Shown here piece after piece: positions 8,062 to 15,295 of a stretch of DNA of 33,854 nt. The position numbers and the translations under genes are program-made. Origin of the DNA: an uncultured Collinsella sp. (GTDB lineage: Bacteria; Actinomycetota; Coriobacteriia; Coriobacteriales; Coriobacteriaceae); assembly GCA_902470765.1 (NCBI GenBank), contig CABRHW010000022.1, positions 1-33,854 of the forward strand. Reading direction: 5' to 3'. Position 1 is the first letter of the stretch. Every line of letters starts with the position of its first letter. Below the pieces are notes generated by a model. It ran no database searches and was not told the DNA's origin. It saw only the letters and a list, made by a program, of their open reading frames with translations.

Positions 8062-8152
8062 AAAAAACACCCCATCAGGTAGTAGATAAACTAAAAGTCG
8101 CTACCCAGTGTACCCCACCCATGAACAGCGCCGTCCCAACCAGTCCCCATAC
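8062..8152. promoter_or_regulatory. Short spacer between rubrerythrin terminator and membrane-protein gene
   Basis: About 90 bp. It must hold the promoter of the 7429-8061 gene if the terminator at 8153-8182 is efficient, but I see no clear -35/-10 pair. Confidence 0.3.
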
Positions 8153-8182
8153 AAAAACGTGCCGCCCCAAAAGGGGCGGCAC
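8153..8182 (-). terminator. Terminator of the rubrerythrin gene
   Basis: A perfect 10-bp stem (8159-8168 with 8173-8182) with an AAAA loop is followed on the minus strand by GTTTTTG. It is part of composite element copy B and is nearly identical to the terminator at 7245-7275. Confidence 0.92.
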
Positions 8183-8194
8183 ACAAACTTAGTT

Positions 8195-8322
8195 ATCAGC
8201 TTTTCTGTAGCGAGCACGCAACGAACCAAAGCGGGCCGGGAGGGCCGGACTACCTTCCCTCAACGCGACCCTGCGAAGCCGTGAGCGAGGAGGGAAGGTA
8301 GTCCGGCCCTCCCGGCCCAGCT
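8195..8322 (-). repeat. Composite 3'-UTR hairpin element, copy B
   Basis: The linker (8195-8224) matches copy A at 29 of 30 positions. A 29-bp perfect inverted repeat follows (8233-8261 with 8290-8318), extended by three more pairs across a bulged A (8230-8232 with 8320-8322). The 28-nt loop holds the conserved 22-nt core (8265-8286). It begins about 17-21 nt after the rubrerythrin stop codon, the same distance as in copy A, and continues into the terminator. A smaller hairpin with 7-bp arms (8327-8333 with 8337-8343) overlaps the stop codon itself. Confidence 0.82.
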
Positions 8323-8339
8323 CACGCTAGCGCCAAGCG

Positions 8340-8879
8340 CTAGTAGTTCACCACCTGCTCCTCAAAGTACGCCTTCGGGTGGTTACACACCGGGCACACC
8401 TCAGGCGCCTCAGCACCAACGTGCAGGTGCCCGCAGTTCAGGCACTTCCACACCTTTACGCCCTCGCGCTCAAACACCTCGCCCGACTCGATGCGCTCGA
8501 CGAGTTTGTTGTAGCGCTCCTCGTGGGCCTTCTCGACGGCGGCGACGCCACGGAACTTCTCAGCGATCTCGGCAAAACCCTCCTCCTCGGCGGTCTTGGC
8601 GAACTCGTCGTACATCGTGGTCCACTCGTAGTTCTCGCCCGCAGCGGCATCACGCAGATTGTCCAGGGTATCGGGGACGGCGCCGTCGTGCAGATACTTA
8701 AACCACAGCTTGGCGTGCTCGGACTCGTTGCCCGCCGTCTCGGCAAAAATATTCGAGATCTGAACGTAGCCGTCCTTTTTGGCCTTGGATGCATAGTAGC
8801 GATACTTGGTGTGTGCCTGGGACTCACCGGCAAAAGCGGTCTCGAGGTTCTTCTTGGTTTGGGAATTCTCAAAATCCAT
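8340..8879 (-). CDS. rbr: Rubrerythrin (peroxide-reducing diiron protein)
   Basis: 179 aa. A ferritin-like diiron domain comes first, with Glu19, Glu52-x2-His55, Glu86 and Glu116-x2-His119 as candidate iron ligands. A C-terminal rubredoxin domain follows with Cys146/Cys149 and Cys162/Cys165 (CLNCG, CPVCN). Rubrerythrins reduce hydrogen peroxide to water in the cytoplasm of anaerobes. The start at 8879 follows GAAGGGA; a longer TTG-started form would overlap that site. It sits just downstream of a DNA glycosylase and an Fe-S-type Rrf2 regulator, consistent with an oxidative-stress group. It probably has its own promoter in the 114-bp gap upstream. Confidence 0.95.
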   Translation of the reverse strand: MDFENSQTKKNLETAFAGESQAHTKYRYYASKAKKDGYVQISNIFAETAGNESEHAKLWFKYLHDGAVPDTLDNLRDAAAGENYEWTTMYDEFAKTAEEEGFAEIAEKFRGVAAVEKAHEERYNKLVERIESGEVFEREGVKVWKCLNCGHLHVGAEAPEVCPVCNHPKAYFEEQVVNY

Positions 8880-8993
8880 AGGTGTACTTCCCTTCAACGC
8901 ATGCCGCCCGTAGGCTTCGAGCGGCCTCGTCTTTAGGATGCCCTCAAGCCGCGAATTTAAACCTTACAATCCCGTTCTTCAGATTTGAGCGGG

Positions 8994-9899
8994 TTACACA
9001 CTCAACCAACGATCGTCCTCGGCTCGGCAAAAGCCCTCGCGCTCCAGGTCAGCTAGAATGCCCGCGATCAAGTCGCACTCGACCGGCCCGCGACCGGCTG
9101 CCGCTTCCATCTCGTTAACGCCCACCACGGCATCAACAAGCGTAATCCCCGCCGGCTGCCCATCGCGCGCTGCCAGCAACATACGCACGATATGCGCGCG
9201 CTTTTGGCGACGCGAGCCCTCAAACTTGGACTGACGGCTATAGCCCGCCGACCGCCTGGACGGATTGGGCAGCGTCTTCTTAAGATACGCGCCATAATCC
9301 AGCAGCGCGTAATACCATGCGCGCGGCGTGTCGGCATCATCTTGAGGCGCGGCAAAGGGCGCAATCTCATCCGCCGTCGCACCAGGGGCCGCCGGACAGG
9401 CGGATTGGATCAGCGGCACCAGCTCGCGATCGGGAACGGCCGGCACATCGGGAAAGAAATGATGCAGAAAGACCGTGCGCACGTTGGTCTCCAGATACAC
9501 ACCCGGTAGATCGAACGCAAACGACCGAATGCCCTGCGCCGTCGCCGGGCCAATACCGGGCAGAGCAACCAGGTCGCGCGTCTCACGTGGAAACTCCCCA
9601 CCCCAGTCTTCCATAACGCACTGAGCGGCTCTGTGAAGCGCCAGGGCACGCCGGTTGTAGCCCATCCCCTGCCAAGCATCCAAAACGTCGGAAGGAGCGG
9701 CCTGAGCGAGCGCCTGTACGGTCGGAAAGCGGTCGAGCCACGCGGGCATACGCGTCTCCACACGCGGCACCTGCGTTTGCTGCAGCATAACCTCAGAAAG
9801 CCAAATAATGTACGGGTCGCGCGTGCGGCGCCACAGAAGGTCGCGATAACGCAGGACCCCTTCCGAACGAATCATCGAACGAAAGGGGTCCTGAATCAT
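8994..9899 (-). CDS. MutY-like HhH-GPD DNA glycosylase lacking the Fe-S cluster
   Basis: 301 aa. It has the MutY-type N-terminal core: WLSEVMLQQTQV with the general-acid candidate Glu36, DAWQGMGYNRRA, and the helix-hairpin-helix LPGIGPATA (113-121). Two MutY hallmarks are missing. The segment equivalent to LDGNV reads YLETNV (135-140), putting Glu137 where the catalytic Asp should be, and there is no C-terminal CxnCxxCxnC cluster. The C-terminal Nudix-like 8-oxoG recognition domain is also absent; instead there is an NPSRRS and QSKFEGSRRQ region (about 215-235). A divergent glycosylase family seems likelier than a decayed mutY, because the frame is open and well ordered. The start at 9899 has AAGGAG. 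The Rrf2 gene ends 21 bp upstream, so they are probably cotranscribed. Confidence 0.82.
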   Translation of the reverse strand: MIQDPFRSMIRSEGVLRYRDLLWRRTRDPYIIWLSEVMLQQTQVPRVETRMPAWLDRFPTVQALAQAAPSDVLDAWQGMGYNRRALALHRAAQCVMEDWGGEFPRETRDLVALPGIGPATAQGIRSFAFDLPGVYLETNVRTVFLHHFFPDVPAVPDRELVPLIQSACPAAPGATADEIAPFAAPQDDADTPRAWYYALLDYGAYLKKTLPNPSRRSAGYSRQSKFEGSRRQKRAHIVRMLLAARDGQPAGITLVDAVVGVNEMEAAAGRGPVECDLIAGILADLEREGFCRAEDDRWLSV

Positions 9900-9920
9900 G
9901 GCTATGCTCCTTATGCGGCG

Positions 9921-10406
9921 TTATTCCTCCCGGCAAGCGCACGTACAGGTGGCGTACTCGGGAAACGCATCGCGGTCGGCGAACTTAGAATCGACGGCCG
10001 GAAACTGGCGATGAGCGACGATATCGCCCAGCGAAACGGAATCGAGGTAGTCGCGCATCAGCGCTTGAGCTCCGGCCCACAGGGGATGATAGCAGCACGT
10101 ACCCATGCGTGCACAGTCGCCATCGGGCGCGGTGCAATCGTTCATGACCATGGGGCCCTGAACGGCCTCGACGACCTGGCGGATGGTGACATCGTCGGGG
10201 CTGACCTTAAGACGCATACCGCCATGGACGCCACGCAGGCTCTCCACAATACCGGCCTGAACCAAACCATGCTGGATCGAACGAGCAAACGAATACGGGA
10301 CATTGACCTCTTCGGCGGCGGTGCGAACAGAAAGCAGACGCTCCGGGTCCTCGGCAAGCATCGCGAGCATGCGAAGGGCATAATCAGTCTTCCTCGATAT
10401 GTCCAT
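9921..10406 (-). CDS. Rrf2-family transcriptional regulator with Fe-S-type cysteines
   Basis: 161 aa. The winged-helix N-terminus is typical of Rrf2 proteins: MDISRKTDYALRML, then SVRTAAEEVNVPYSFARSI and GGMRLKVSPDDVTIRQVVEAV. A cysteine cluster at Cys91, Cys98, Cys104 and Cys105 matches the Fe-S ligand region of IscR/NsrR/RsrR-like sensors. An unusual C-terminal CxCxC (Cys154, 156, 158) is a further possible metal site. It probably senses redox, NO or iron and may control itself, the glycosylase just downstream, and perhaps rubrerythrin. The start at 10406 follows AAAGGGG by 6 nt; the in-frame upstream extension crosses a promoter-like TATAAT and is not used. Confidence 0.9.
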   Translation of the reverse strand: MDISRKTDYALRMLAMLAEDPERLLSVRTAAEEVNVPYSFARSIQHGLVQAGIVESLRGVHGGMRLKVSPDDVTIRQVVEAVQGPMVMNDCTAPDGDCARMGTCCYHPLWAGAQALMRDYLDSVSLGDIVAHRQFPAVDSKFADRDAFPEYATCTCACREE

Positions 10407-10494
10407 GTTTCCCCTTTCAAGGAATACGAACAGCTCGAACGAGCTCCGGGGCCGAGCTTGTGTCGAGACGCCAAATGACCGCCTGAACAACCAA

Positions 10495-10612
10495 ATTATA
10501 AAATGGGTGTTCACTGAATGCCGCACTTGAAGACTAGCTGAATCAGGTACGGCCTAAAGTGCAATTTAGTATAACCGAACCCCCTGCTTCATTGAACAGA
10601 TGTTGCGCAACA
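10495..10612 (-). promoter_or_regulatory. Promoter/operator region of the Rrf2 gene
   Basis: On the minus strand, reading towards the gene, there is the palindrome TGTTGCGCAACA (10601-10612), then TATACT (10568-10573) and later TATAAT (10495-10500). The sequence CAGGGGGTT occurs twice, flanking the palindrome. The same palindrome lies upstream of the zinc-ribbon gene at 1227-1238. The region is clearly AT-richer than the genes. Neither -10 box has a convincing -35. The rest of 10407-10713 holds no gene I can support. Confidence 0.5.
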
Positions 10613-10713
10613 AACCCCCTGTTTGAACACATATATCAGTAGAGGCCGGCTCGCTCGTTGCAAATGCGGTGATTTGGATAAAGAGGCATATAAGATCGAG
10701 GGCCTATTAAACG

Positions 10714-10743
10714 CAAAAAGCCACGTCCGAAGACGTGGCTTTA
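10714..10743 (-). terminator. Terminator of tRNA-Asp
   Basis: A perfect 9-bp stem (10719-10727 with 10732-10740) with a 4-nt loop is followed on the minus strand by TTTTTGCG. It starts right after the tRNA 3' end. Confidence 0.92.
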
Positions 10744-10750
10744 ATTGCGT

Positions 10751-10828
<78 letters not shown>

Positions 10829-10874
10829 AGGCAGTCGTTCGCGTTTGTTTCCGCTCGCGTGCGCTGCGGGGATT

Positions 10875-10904
10875 AGTATACACAGAAGTCTGTCCGCCGC
10901 GCAA
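10875..10904 (-). promoter_or_regulatory. Promoter of tRNA-Asp
   Basis: On the minus strand, TTGCGC (10899-10904) and TATACT (10875-10880) are separated by 18 bp. They lie about 47 nt upstream of the mature tRNA 5' end, a normal distance for a processed precursor. Confidence 0.65.
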
Positions 10905-10936
10905 CAACTTTTTTGAAAAAGTTTTTCGGTCCCTCC

Positions 10937-11081
10937 GGGAGGGTCTCCGGGGCCGGCTGGCGCGGGTTGAGTTTGCTGCTCTACAGTCCTGCGCAAGACG
11001 GAAAGCACATTAAGTGCTTTCCTTTGCGTGCGGAACTCGCGACAAACTCAACCCGCGCCAGCCGGCCCCGGAGACCCTCCC
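10937..11081. repeat. 39-bp perfect inverted repeat, long hairpin
   Basis: The arms at 10937-10975 and 11043-11081 are exact reverse complements over 39 bp. The 67-nt centre folds again: a 9-bp stem GGAAAGCAC/GTGCTTTCC around ATTAA, plus imperfect pairing outside it, so the unit is one almost continuous hairpin of about 145 nt. It lies between the tRNA-Asp promoter and the terminator of the phosphodiesterase gene, outside both apparent transcripts. No ORF of note is in it. Its loop does not resemble the elements at 7288 and 8195. Possibly a MITE-like or REP-like element or a structured RNA. Confidence 0.85.
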
Positions 11082-11195
11082 TGCCGTCACTTGCTTCAAA
11101 GACTTTGTTCCTCGCCGCTTCCGCGGCTCGAGGTCCCCGTTCTCCTCGGCAGGGTTGTCTAAGATTGTTGTTGAACTTCGGCCTTTGGCTCAAAG

Positions 11196-11230
11196 AAAAA
11201 CGGGAGATGCGATCTGCATCCCCCGTTTTT
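11196..11230 (-). terminator. Terminator of the phosphodiesterase gene
   Basis: An A-rich and T-rich flanked stem (11196-11204 with 11222-11230 and GATGC with GCATC, one mismatch) has a 5-nt loop. T-runs follow on both strands, so it could act in both directions. It starts 8 nt past the stop codon. Confidence 0.88.
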
Positions 11231-11237
11231 GTTGCAC

Positions 11238-11705
11238 CTACTCTAGGTCAATAAATTTGATGCTCAGAATCTTGCCCTCCTTGACAAGCATTCTGGCCAT
11301 GGTGGGGCCTCGGGCGCCTCTTGGATAGCTGGCACTGCCTGGGTTGAGGACCAGGCAGCGGCCCACTTGGGCTTCTTTGGTTACGTGGGTGTGACCGTTG
11401 ATGGCTACGTCTACGGATCCCACGGGCAGGTCTTCGCGGTAGTGGGCTACGGCGAATTTGAGGCCTTCGTAGGTGAAAAGGGCTAATCGATCCACATCCG
11501 GGCCGTAGTCGCGGTAGTAGTCGTTGTTTCCTAGGACCGCTCGCACGGGGGCGATGGTGCATAGATGCTCGTAATCCATCTCTGAGGTGAGGTCTCCGGC
11601 GTGGATGATCAGATCTGCACCCTTGAGCTCGTCCAGAAGCGCGGGCGAAAGATAGCCGTGGGTGTCCGAGATGATGTCGATGCGCTTGGCGCTTGCACTG
11701 TTCAT
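11238..11705 (-). CDS. YfcE/MJ0936-type metallophosphoesterase
   Basis: 155 aa, normal for the family. Metal-binding motifs are all present: ISDTHG near the N-terminus, HAGDL, LGNND, and INGHTH near the C-terminus. Relatives are Mn-dependent phosphodiesterases active on model substrates, with uncertain physiological substrate. The start at 11705 has AAGGGA at 6 nt. It is a single-gene unit with its own terminator; the response regulator gene ends 91 bp upstream. Confidence 0.9.
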   Translation of the reverse strand: MNSASAKRIDIISDTHGYLSPALLDELKGADLIIHAGDLTSEMDYEHLCTIAPVRAVLGNNDYYRDYGPDVDRLALFTYEGLKFAVAHYREDLPVGSVDVAINGHTHVTKEAQVGRCLVLNPGSASYPRGARGPTMARMLVKEGKILSIKFIDLE

Positions 11706-11796
11706 GGGATCCCTTCTGCAAAACCGATTCGACGTATATACAAAAAGCCCCACGGCTCCGCAGACAATTGGTCTACAGGGCTGCGGGGCCAGTGTG

Positions 11797-12513
11797 CTAG
11801 AGGCTCAGGGCCTTCTTGAGCGGCACAACGCGGCGGCGCGAGACCGGCACGCGTTCGTCGACGCCCGTAATGCCCAGTTGGATAGCGCCCGAGGGCACCG
11901 TCTCGACATCTGTGACGCACGCCAAGTTGACGATATAGCGGCGATGAACGCGAAAGAAGCCAAAGTCGCAAAGCTTGGCCTCGAACTGCGCCAGCGAAGT
12001 CGTCGATAGAAAACGATCATCGACGGTATAGATACAGGAGTAATCGTCCTTGGCCATGATGAAGCGAATGTCATCCACGGGAATGAGGACCTTACGGCCG
12101 CCCTTTTCCACCGGAATGCGCTCGATGGTGGCTTTGCTGTCCGTGACGGGCTTGGCGTGCTGCATGACCTTCTCGATCGCGCGATCCAGGCGCGCCTCCT
12201 CAACCGGCTTCATTAGGTAATCGACGGCATCTACGTCGAACGCCTCGACGGCATGATCGCTATACGCGGTCACAAACACAATCGCCGGCGGATTCTTAAG
12301 CTTATGCAGCGCCTCGGCAAGCTGCAGACCAGAAGCACCGGGCATCGAGATATCGAGAAATACGACATCGACGCGGCTTTCCATTAACATCTCAATGGCG
12401 GAGCGGACGCTCGACGCCTCAGTGATCGTGCCGATCTTGCCCGTCTGCTCGAGCAAGAAGCGAAGTTCCGAACGGGCCGGGGCCTCATCATCCACAATCA
12501 TCGCACGCAGCAT
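11797..12513 (-). CDS. LytTR-family response regulator (pair 1)
   Basis: 238 aa. A receiver domain (1-120) has acidic Asp8/Asp9, phospho-acceptor Asp54 in FLDISMPG, and YLMKP with the conserved Lys. A C-terminal LytTR DNA-binding domain (about 138-236) contains FFRVHRRYIVNL. It should be phosphorylated by the LytS-like kinase encoded 72 bp upstream. LytTR regulators bind direct repeats and often control cell-envelope, competence or bacteriocin genes. The glycosyltransferase in the same operon suggests an envelope role. ATG at 12513 is used; the upstream TTG lacks a proper RBS. It is paralogous to the regulator at 17684-18418. Confidence 0.92.
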   Translation of the reverse strand: MLRAMIVDDEAPARSELRFLLEQTGKIGTITEASSVRSAIEMLMESRVDVVFLDISMPGASGLQLAEALHKLKNPPAIVFVTAYSDHAVEAFDVDAVDYLMKPVEEARLDRAIEKVMQHAKPVTDSKATIERIPVEKGGRKVLIPVDDIRFIMAKDDYSCIYTVDDRFLSTTSLAQFEAKLCDFGFFRVHRRYIVNLACVTDVETVPSGAIQLGITGVDERVPVSRRRVVPLKKALSL

Positions 12514-12585
12514 AGGGATTAAACCTTTCGTCAACAAACTACGCTGGGCATCCGCCGCTTGGCGTTGAGCCCATAGCCTTTTATT

Positions 12586-13929
12586 TTACTCTTGAATGTC
12601 AAAGATGCTCTCTGACAAATCAAGATGCAGGAGCACTTTGGTGCCCTTGCCCGGCGCCGATTCGACGCGCGTATAAGAGTGCGGTCCATAAAAGCGATGG
12701 ATGCGCTCAGAAATATTGTGCATGGCCACGCCGGCGCCGCCGCCTTGCGGGGAACTGGCATCGGGGCGGGCAGAGCGCTCATCAAACAGCCTGGCGGCGG
12801 TGCCCTCGTCCATGCCCACGCCGTTGTCGGCCACGGCAATCAGGATTGCGTCGTCGCCGTCTTGATGGACGGTCACATCGATCTGCAGGGCATCGCCATC
12901 GCCCATGCCATGCCGCACGGCGTTCTCGACAATGGGCTGGATTACAAAGGCCGGGACCAACGTGTCCTCGACATCCTCGGAGACATCGAAGGTCGCCAGC
13001 ACGCGGTCCTCGCCAAAGCGCGCCTTCTCAAACGTCAGGTAGCGCTTGGTCTGGGCAACCTCGCGCGAGACCGGGATAAGCGACCCCGAGTTGTCGAGCG
13101 TGGCGCGATAGAACGATGAGAACTCACGAAGCAGTTCGCGGGCCCGCAGCGGGTCGGTGCGCGTAAACGATGCAATGGTGTTCAGCGTGTTGAACAGAAA
13201 GTGCGGGTTGATCTGCGCCTGCAGGGCACGCACCTCGGCACGGGCCGTCAGTTCCTTTTGCACCTCGAGCTCGTGGATGGCGAGCTGCGTGGACAGGATC
13301 TCGGCAAAACCCGAGGCGAGCGCATACTGGGTACGGTCGACGGCACGCGGGGTCTTGTAGTAGAACTTGAGCGTGCCGACGGTGCGGTCGCCCACCTTGA
13401 TGGGCGCGATGATACCGGCAGGAACATGGTTGTGCGAGCCATCCGAACCCACCACGTCCACCACGCGGTTGAACGACTGCACGATGCCGTGCTCAATGAC
13501 GTAGCGCGTGGCAAGCGTGTGGATGGGCGAATCGGGCAGCAGCTTTTCCTCGAACTCGCCCGCGCAGGCAAGCACGTTGTCCTCGTCGGTGATGGCCACC
13601 GTCATGGCGCGCGTCTCGGGCAAAATGCGCCGGCACACCAAACGCGCCGACTCCTGCGTCAGACCGCCCTTAATGTCCTCGAGCATGGCCGAGGCCACCG
13701 AGAGCGTCTCCTCGGTGTACTGGGAGCGCACCGAATCGGGATTGAGCGTCAAAAAGATAAAGATGCACAGAAAGATGCACAGCAGCGCGCAGGCAATCAC
13801 CGTGGCGATCGGCTCGATACCGGTCACCAAGGCAAAAATAAAGTACACCAGCACACAAATGGCGCAGGCAACGGCAATGATGCGAAAGATTGATATTGAA
13901 CTATCGCGCTGGGCGCGGCGGTCGATCAT
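12586..13929 (-). CDS. LytS/YehU-like sensor histidine kinase (pair 1)
   Basis: 447 aa. Two membrane spans (about 14-36 and 41-63) are followed by a GAF-like sensory region (about 80-200; CVLACAGEFEEK-like segment and AGIIAPIKVGDRTVGTLKFYY) and the His_kinase/HATPase core. The phospho-acceptor is His243 in NPHFLFN. The N-box is VIQPIVENAVRHG (Asn336) and the G1 box DNGVGM (368-373). The start ATG at 13929 overlaps the glycosyltransferase stop by 4 nt (ATGA), so the two are coupled. It pairs with the response regulator downstream. Confidence 0.93.
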   Translation of the reverse strand: MIDRRAQRDSSISIFRIIAVACAICVLVYFIFALVTGIEPIATVIACALLCIFLCIFIFLTLNPDSVRSQYTEETLSVASAMLEDIKGGLTQESARLVCRRILPETRAMTVAITDEDNVLACAGEFEEKLLPDSPIHTLATRYVIEHGIVQSFNRVVDVVGSDGSHNHVPAGIIAPIKVGDRTVGTLKFYYKTPRAVDRTQYALASGFAEILSTQLAIHELEVQKELTARAEVRALQAQINPHFLFNTLNTIASFTRTDPLRARELLREFSSFYRATLDNSGSLIPVSREVAQTKRYLTFEKARFGEDRVLATFDVSEDVEDTLVPAFVIQPIVENAVRHGMGDGDALQIDVTVHQDGDDAILIAVADNGVGMDEGTAARLFDERSARPDASSPQGGGAGVAMHNISERIHRFYGPHSYTRVESAPGKGTKVLLHLDLSESIFDIQE

Positions 13930-15113
13930 TCGGCCCCCTCCAGGATACTGATCAGTTGTGCGTCACGCCAAAGCCCGTCCATGATCTTGGGCCAAAAGCT
14001 CTGGAAACGCAGGTAGCTTGCAGCGTTTTGGCGCGCATAGGCCTTTGCCTCGTCGATACCATGGCGCCAGATGCGCAGGTAGCCCTCATGCTCGCGGGTA
14101 AACACGCTGCGGACCATAGCGGTCTTGCGCACGCGGTCGTCGAGCTCGCGCGAAATCCACGGGCCCGGGTAGGGCATGAGTGATGCGGCCGTAACCGGAA
14201 TGAGCTCCTTTTGGTGCGCAGCGAACGTCAGCTTGGCCCGCTCGTAGTACCAACGATACACGTCCTGCATAAAGCGCGGCGAGCGCTTCTCGGACTCGGG
14301 CGGCAGGTGGCGCACGGTCCACTCGTTATCGAACCACACGTCGTAGCCAAACATGCGCATGTTAAACAGGTAGTCCAGATCCTCGCCGCGGGTGATAAAC
14401 GGGTCGAAGGCCACGCGTGTAAAGGCGCGGGCGTGCAGGGCCATCAGGCCGCCGCATACGTAATTGGAGCGCGAGATGCGGGTGCCCGAGAGCGCCTTTT
14501 TCATCCAGCGATTGAACTCGATACGCTTGGTCCACCAGCGATGGCAAATGCCCGCTTTGTCCGTGGGAGCCAGCGGCGACCCGTCGCGATCGTAAAAGTA
14601 TCCGCTCTTGACTAAAATCGGCAGGCCCTGACGTGTCTGTTGACCCAGTGCATAGGTCGCACGCTTCATAAAGTCGGCATCGATGACGGTCTCGTCGTCA
14701 TCCAAAAACACAACCGCGTCGTGCCCCAGCACCGCCGCGCAGGCAAGACCCATGTTGCGGATGGCGCCGTAGCCGCGCAGGCTCACGCACTCGCCCGAAC
14801 CTTTGGGCGCAATCTGTGCCACGCGGTCGGCAACACGCGAAGCCTGAGTATTGGTAACGATGGTGACCTTAAGTGAGGGATGCGCATTAACGATTTCGTG
14901 CACGCGATGGGATACGTCGGACGTGGCAGAAACCGGACAGACCACCAAGAGAATGATGTGCGGAATGTCGCGCACCTGTTCGAGCGAAGTCAGGCAGCGA
15001 TCGAGTTCCGGGTTGGCGGCATTGAGCGACGTCGAGTGATCGTAGGTGCCGGGAGCGTTTGCTTGGGTATCATCGCCCGCCCAATATGTTGGGATCACAA
15101 CCGTGGCGTTCAT
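13926..15113 (-). CDS. Family 2-like glycosyltransferase
   Basis: 395 aa. The N-terminus MNATVVIPTYWAG is a GT-A start, and the nucleotide-sugar metal motif is DDD at 138-140 (VVFLDDDETV). A later RGEDLDY is a typical acid-base region of GT2 enzymes. No membrane span is evident. The acceptor and donor sugar are unknown; envelope glycan or glycolipid is a reasonable guess. The start at 15113 has AGGAGGG at 8 nt. It is the first gene of an operon with a LytS/LytTR pair. A strong terminator of the preceding gene ends only 22 nt before the start codon. Confidence 0.85.
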   Translation of the reverse strand: MNATVVIPTYWAGDDTQANAPGTYDHSTSLNAANPELDRCLTSLEQVRDIPHIILLVVCPVSATSDVSHRVHEIVNAHPSLKVTIVTNTQASRVADRVAQIAPKGSGECVSLRGYGAIRNMGLACAAVLGHDAVVFLDDDETVIDADFMKRATYALGQQTRQGLPILVKSGYFYDRDGSPLAPTDKAGICHRWWTKRIEFNRWMKKALSGTRISRSNYVCGGLMALHARAFTRVAFDPFITRGEDLDYLFNMRMFGYDVWFDNEWTVRHLPPESEKRSPRFMQDVYRWYYERAKLTFAAHQKELIPVTAASLMPYPGPWISRELDDRVRKTAMVRSVFTREHEGYLRIWRHGIDEAKAYARQNAASYLRFQSFWPKIMDGLWRDAQLISILEGAE

Positions 15114-15135
15114 ACCTTTACCCTCCTTGCAACAC

Positions 15136-15171
15136 AAAAACGGGGCGCCGCCAAACACAGGCGACGCCCCG
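15136..15171 (-). terminator. Terminator of the MFS gene, or attenuator of the glycosyltransferase operon
   Basis: The stem 15141-15152 with 15160-15171 has 12 positions with one mismatch and is followed on the minus strand by TTTTTG. It lies about 125 nt past the MFS stop but only 22 nt before the glycosyltransferase start at 15113, leaving almost no room for a promoter in between. Confidence 0.85.
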
Positions 15172-15295
15172 CGACCTAGCTGATCCCATCATACCCACTT
15201 GGGCTAAACATTGTTCGGAAGTCAGAATGATTTATGCGGCTACTTCCAAAAGAGTGCTGCGGATAGGCACAATTGCCGTACTGAGCCCAGTTGTC

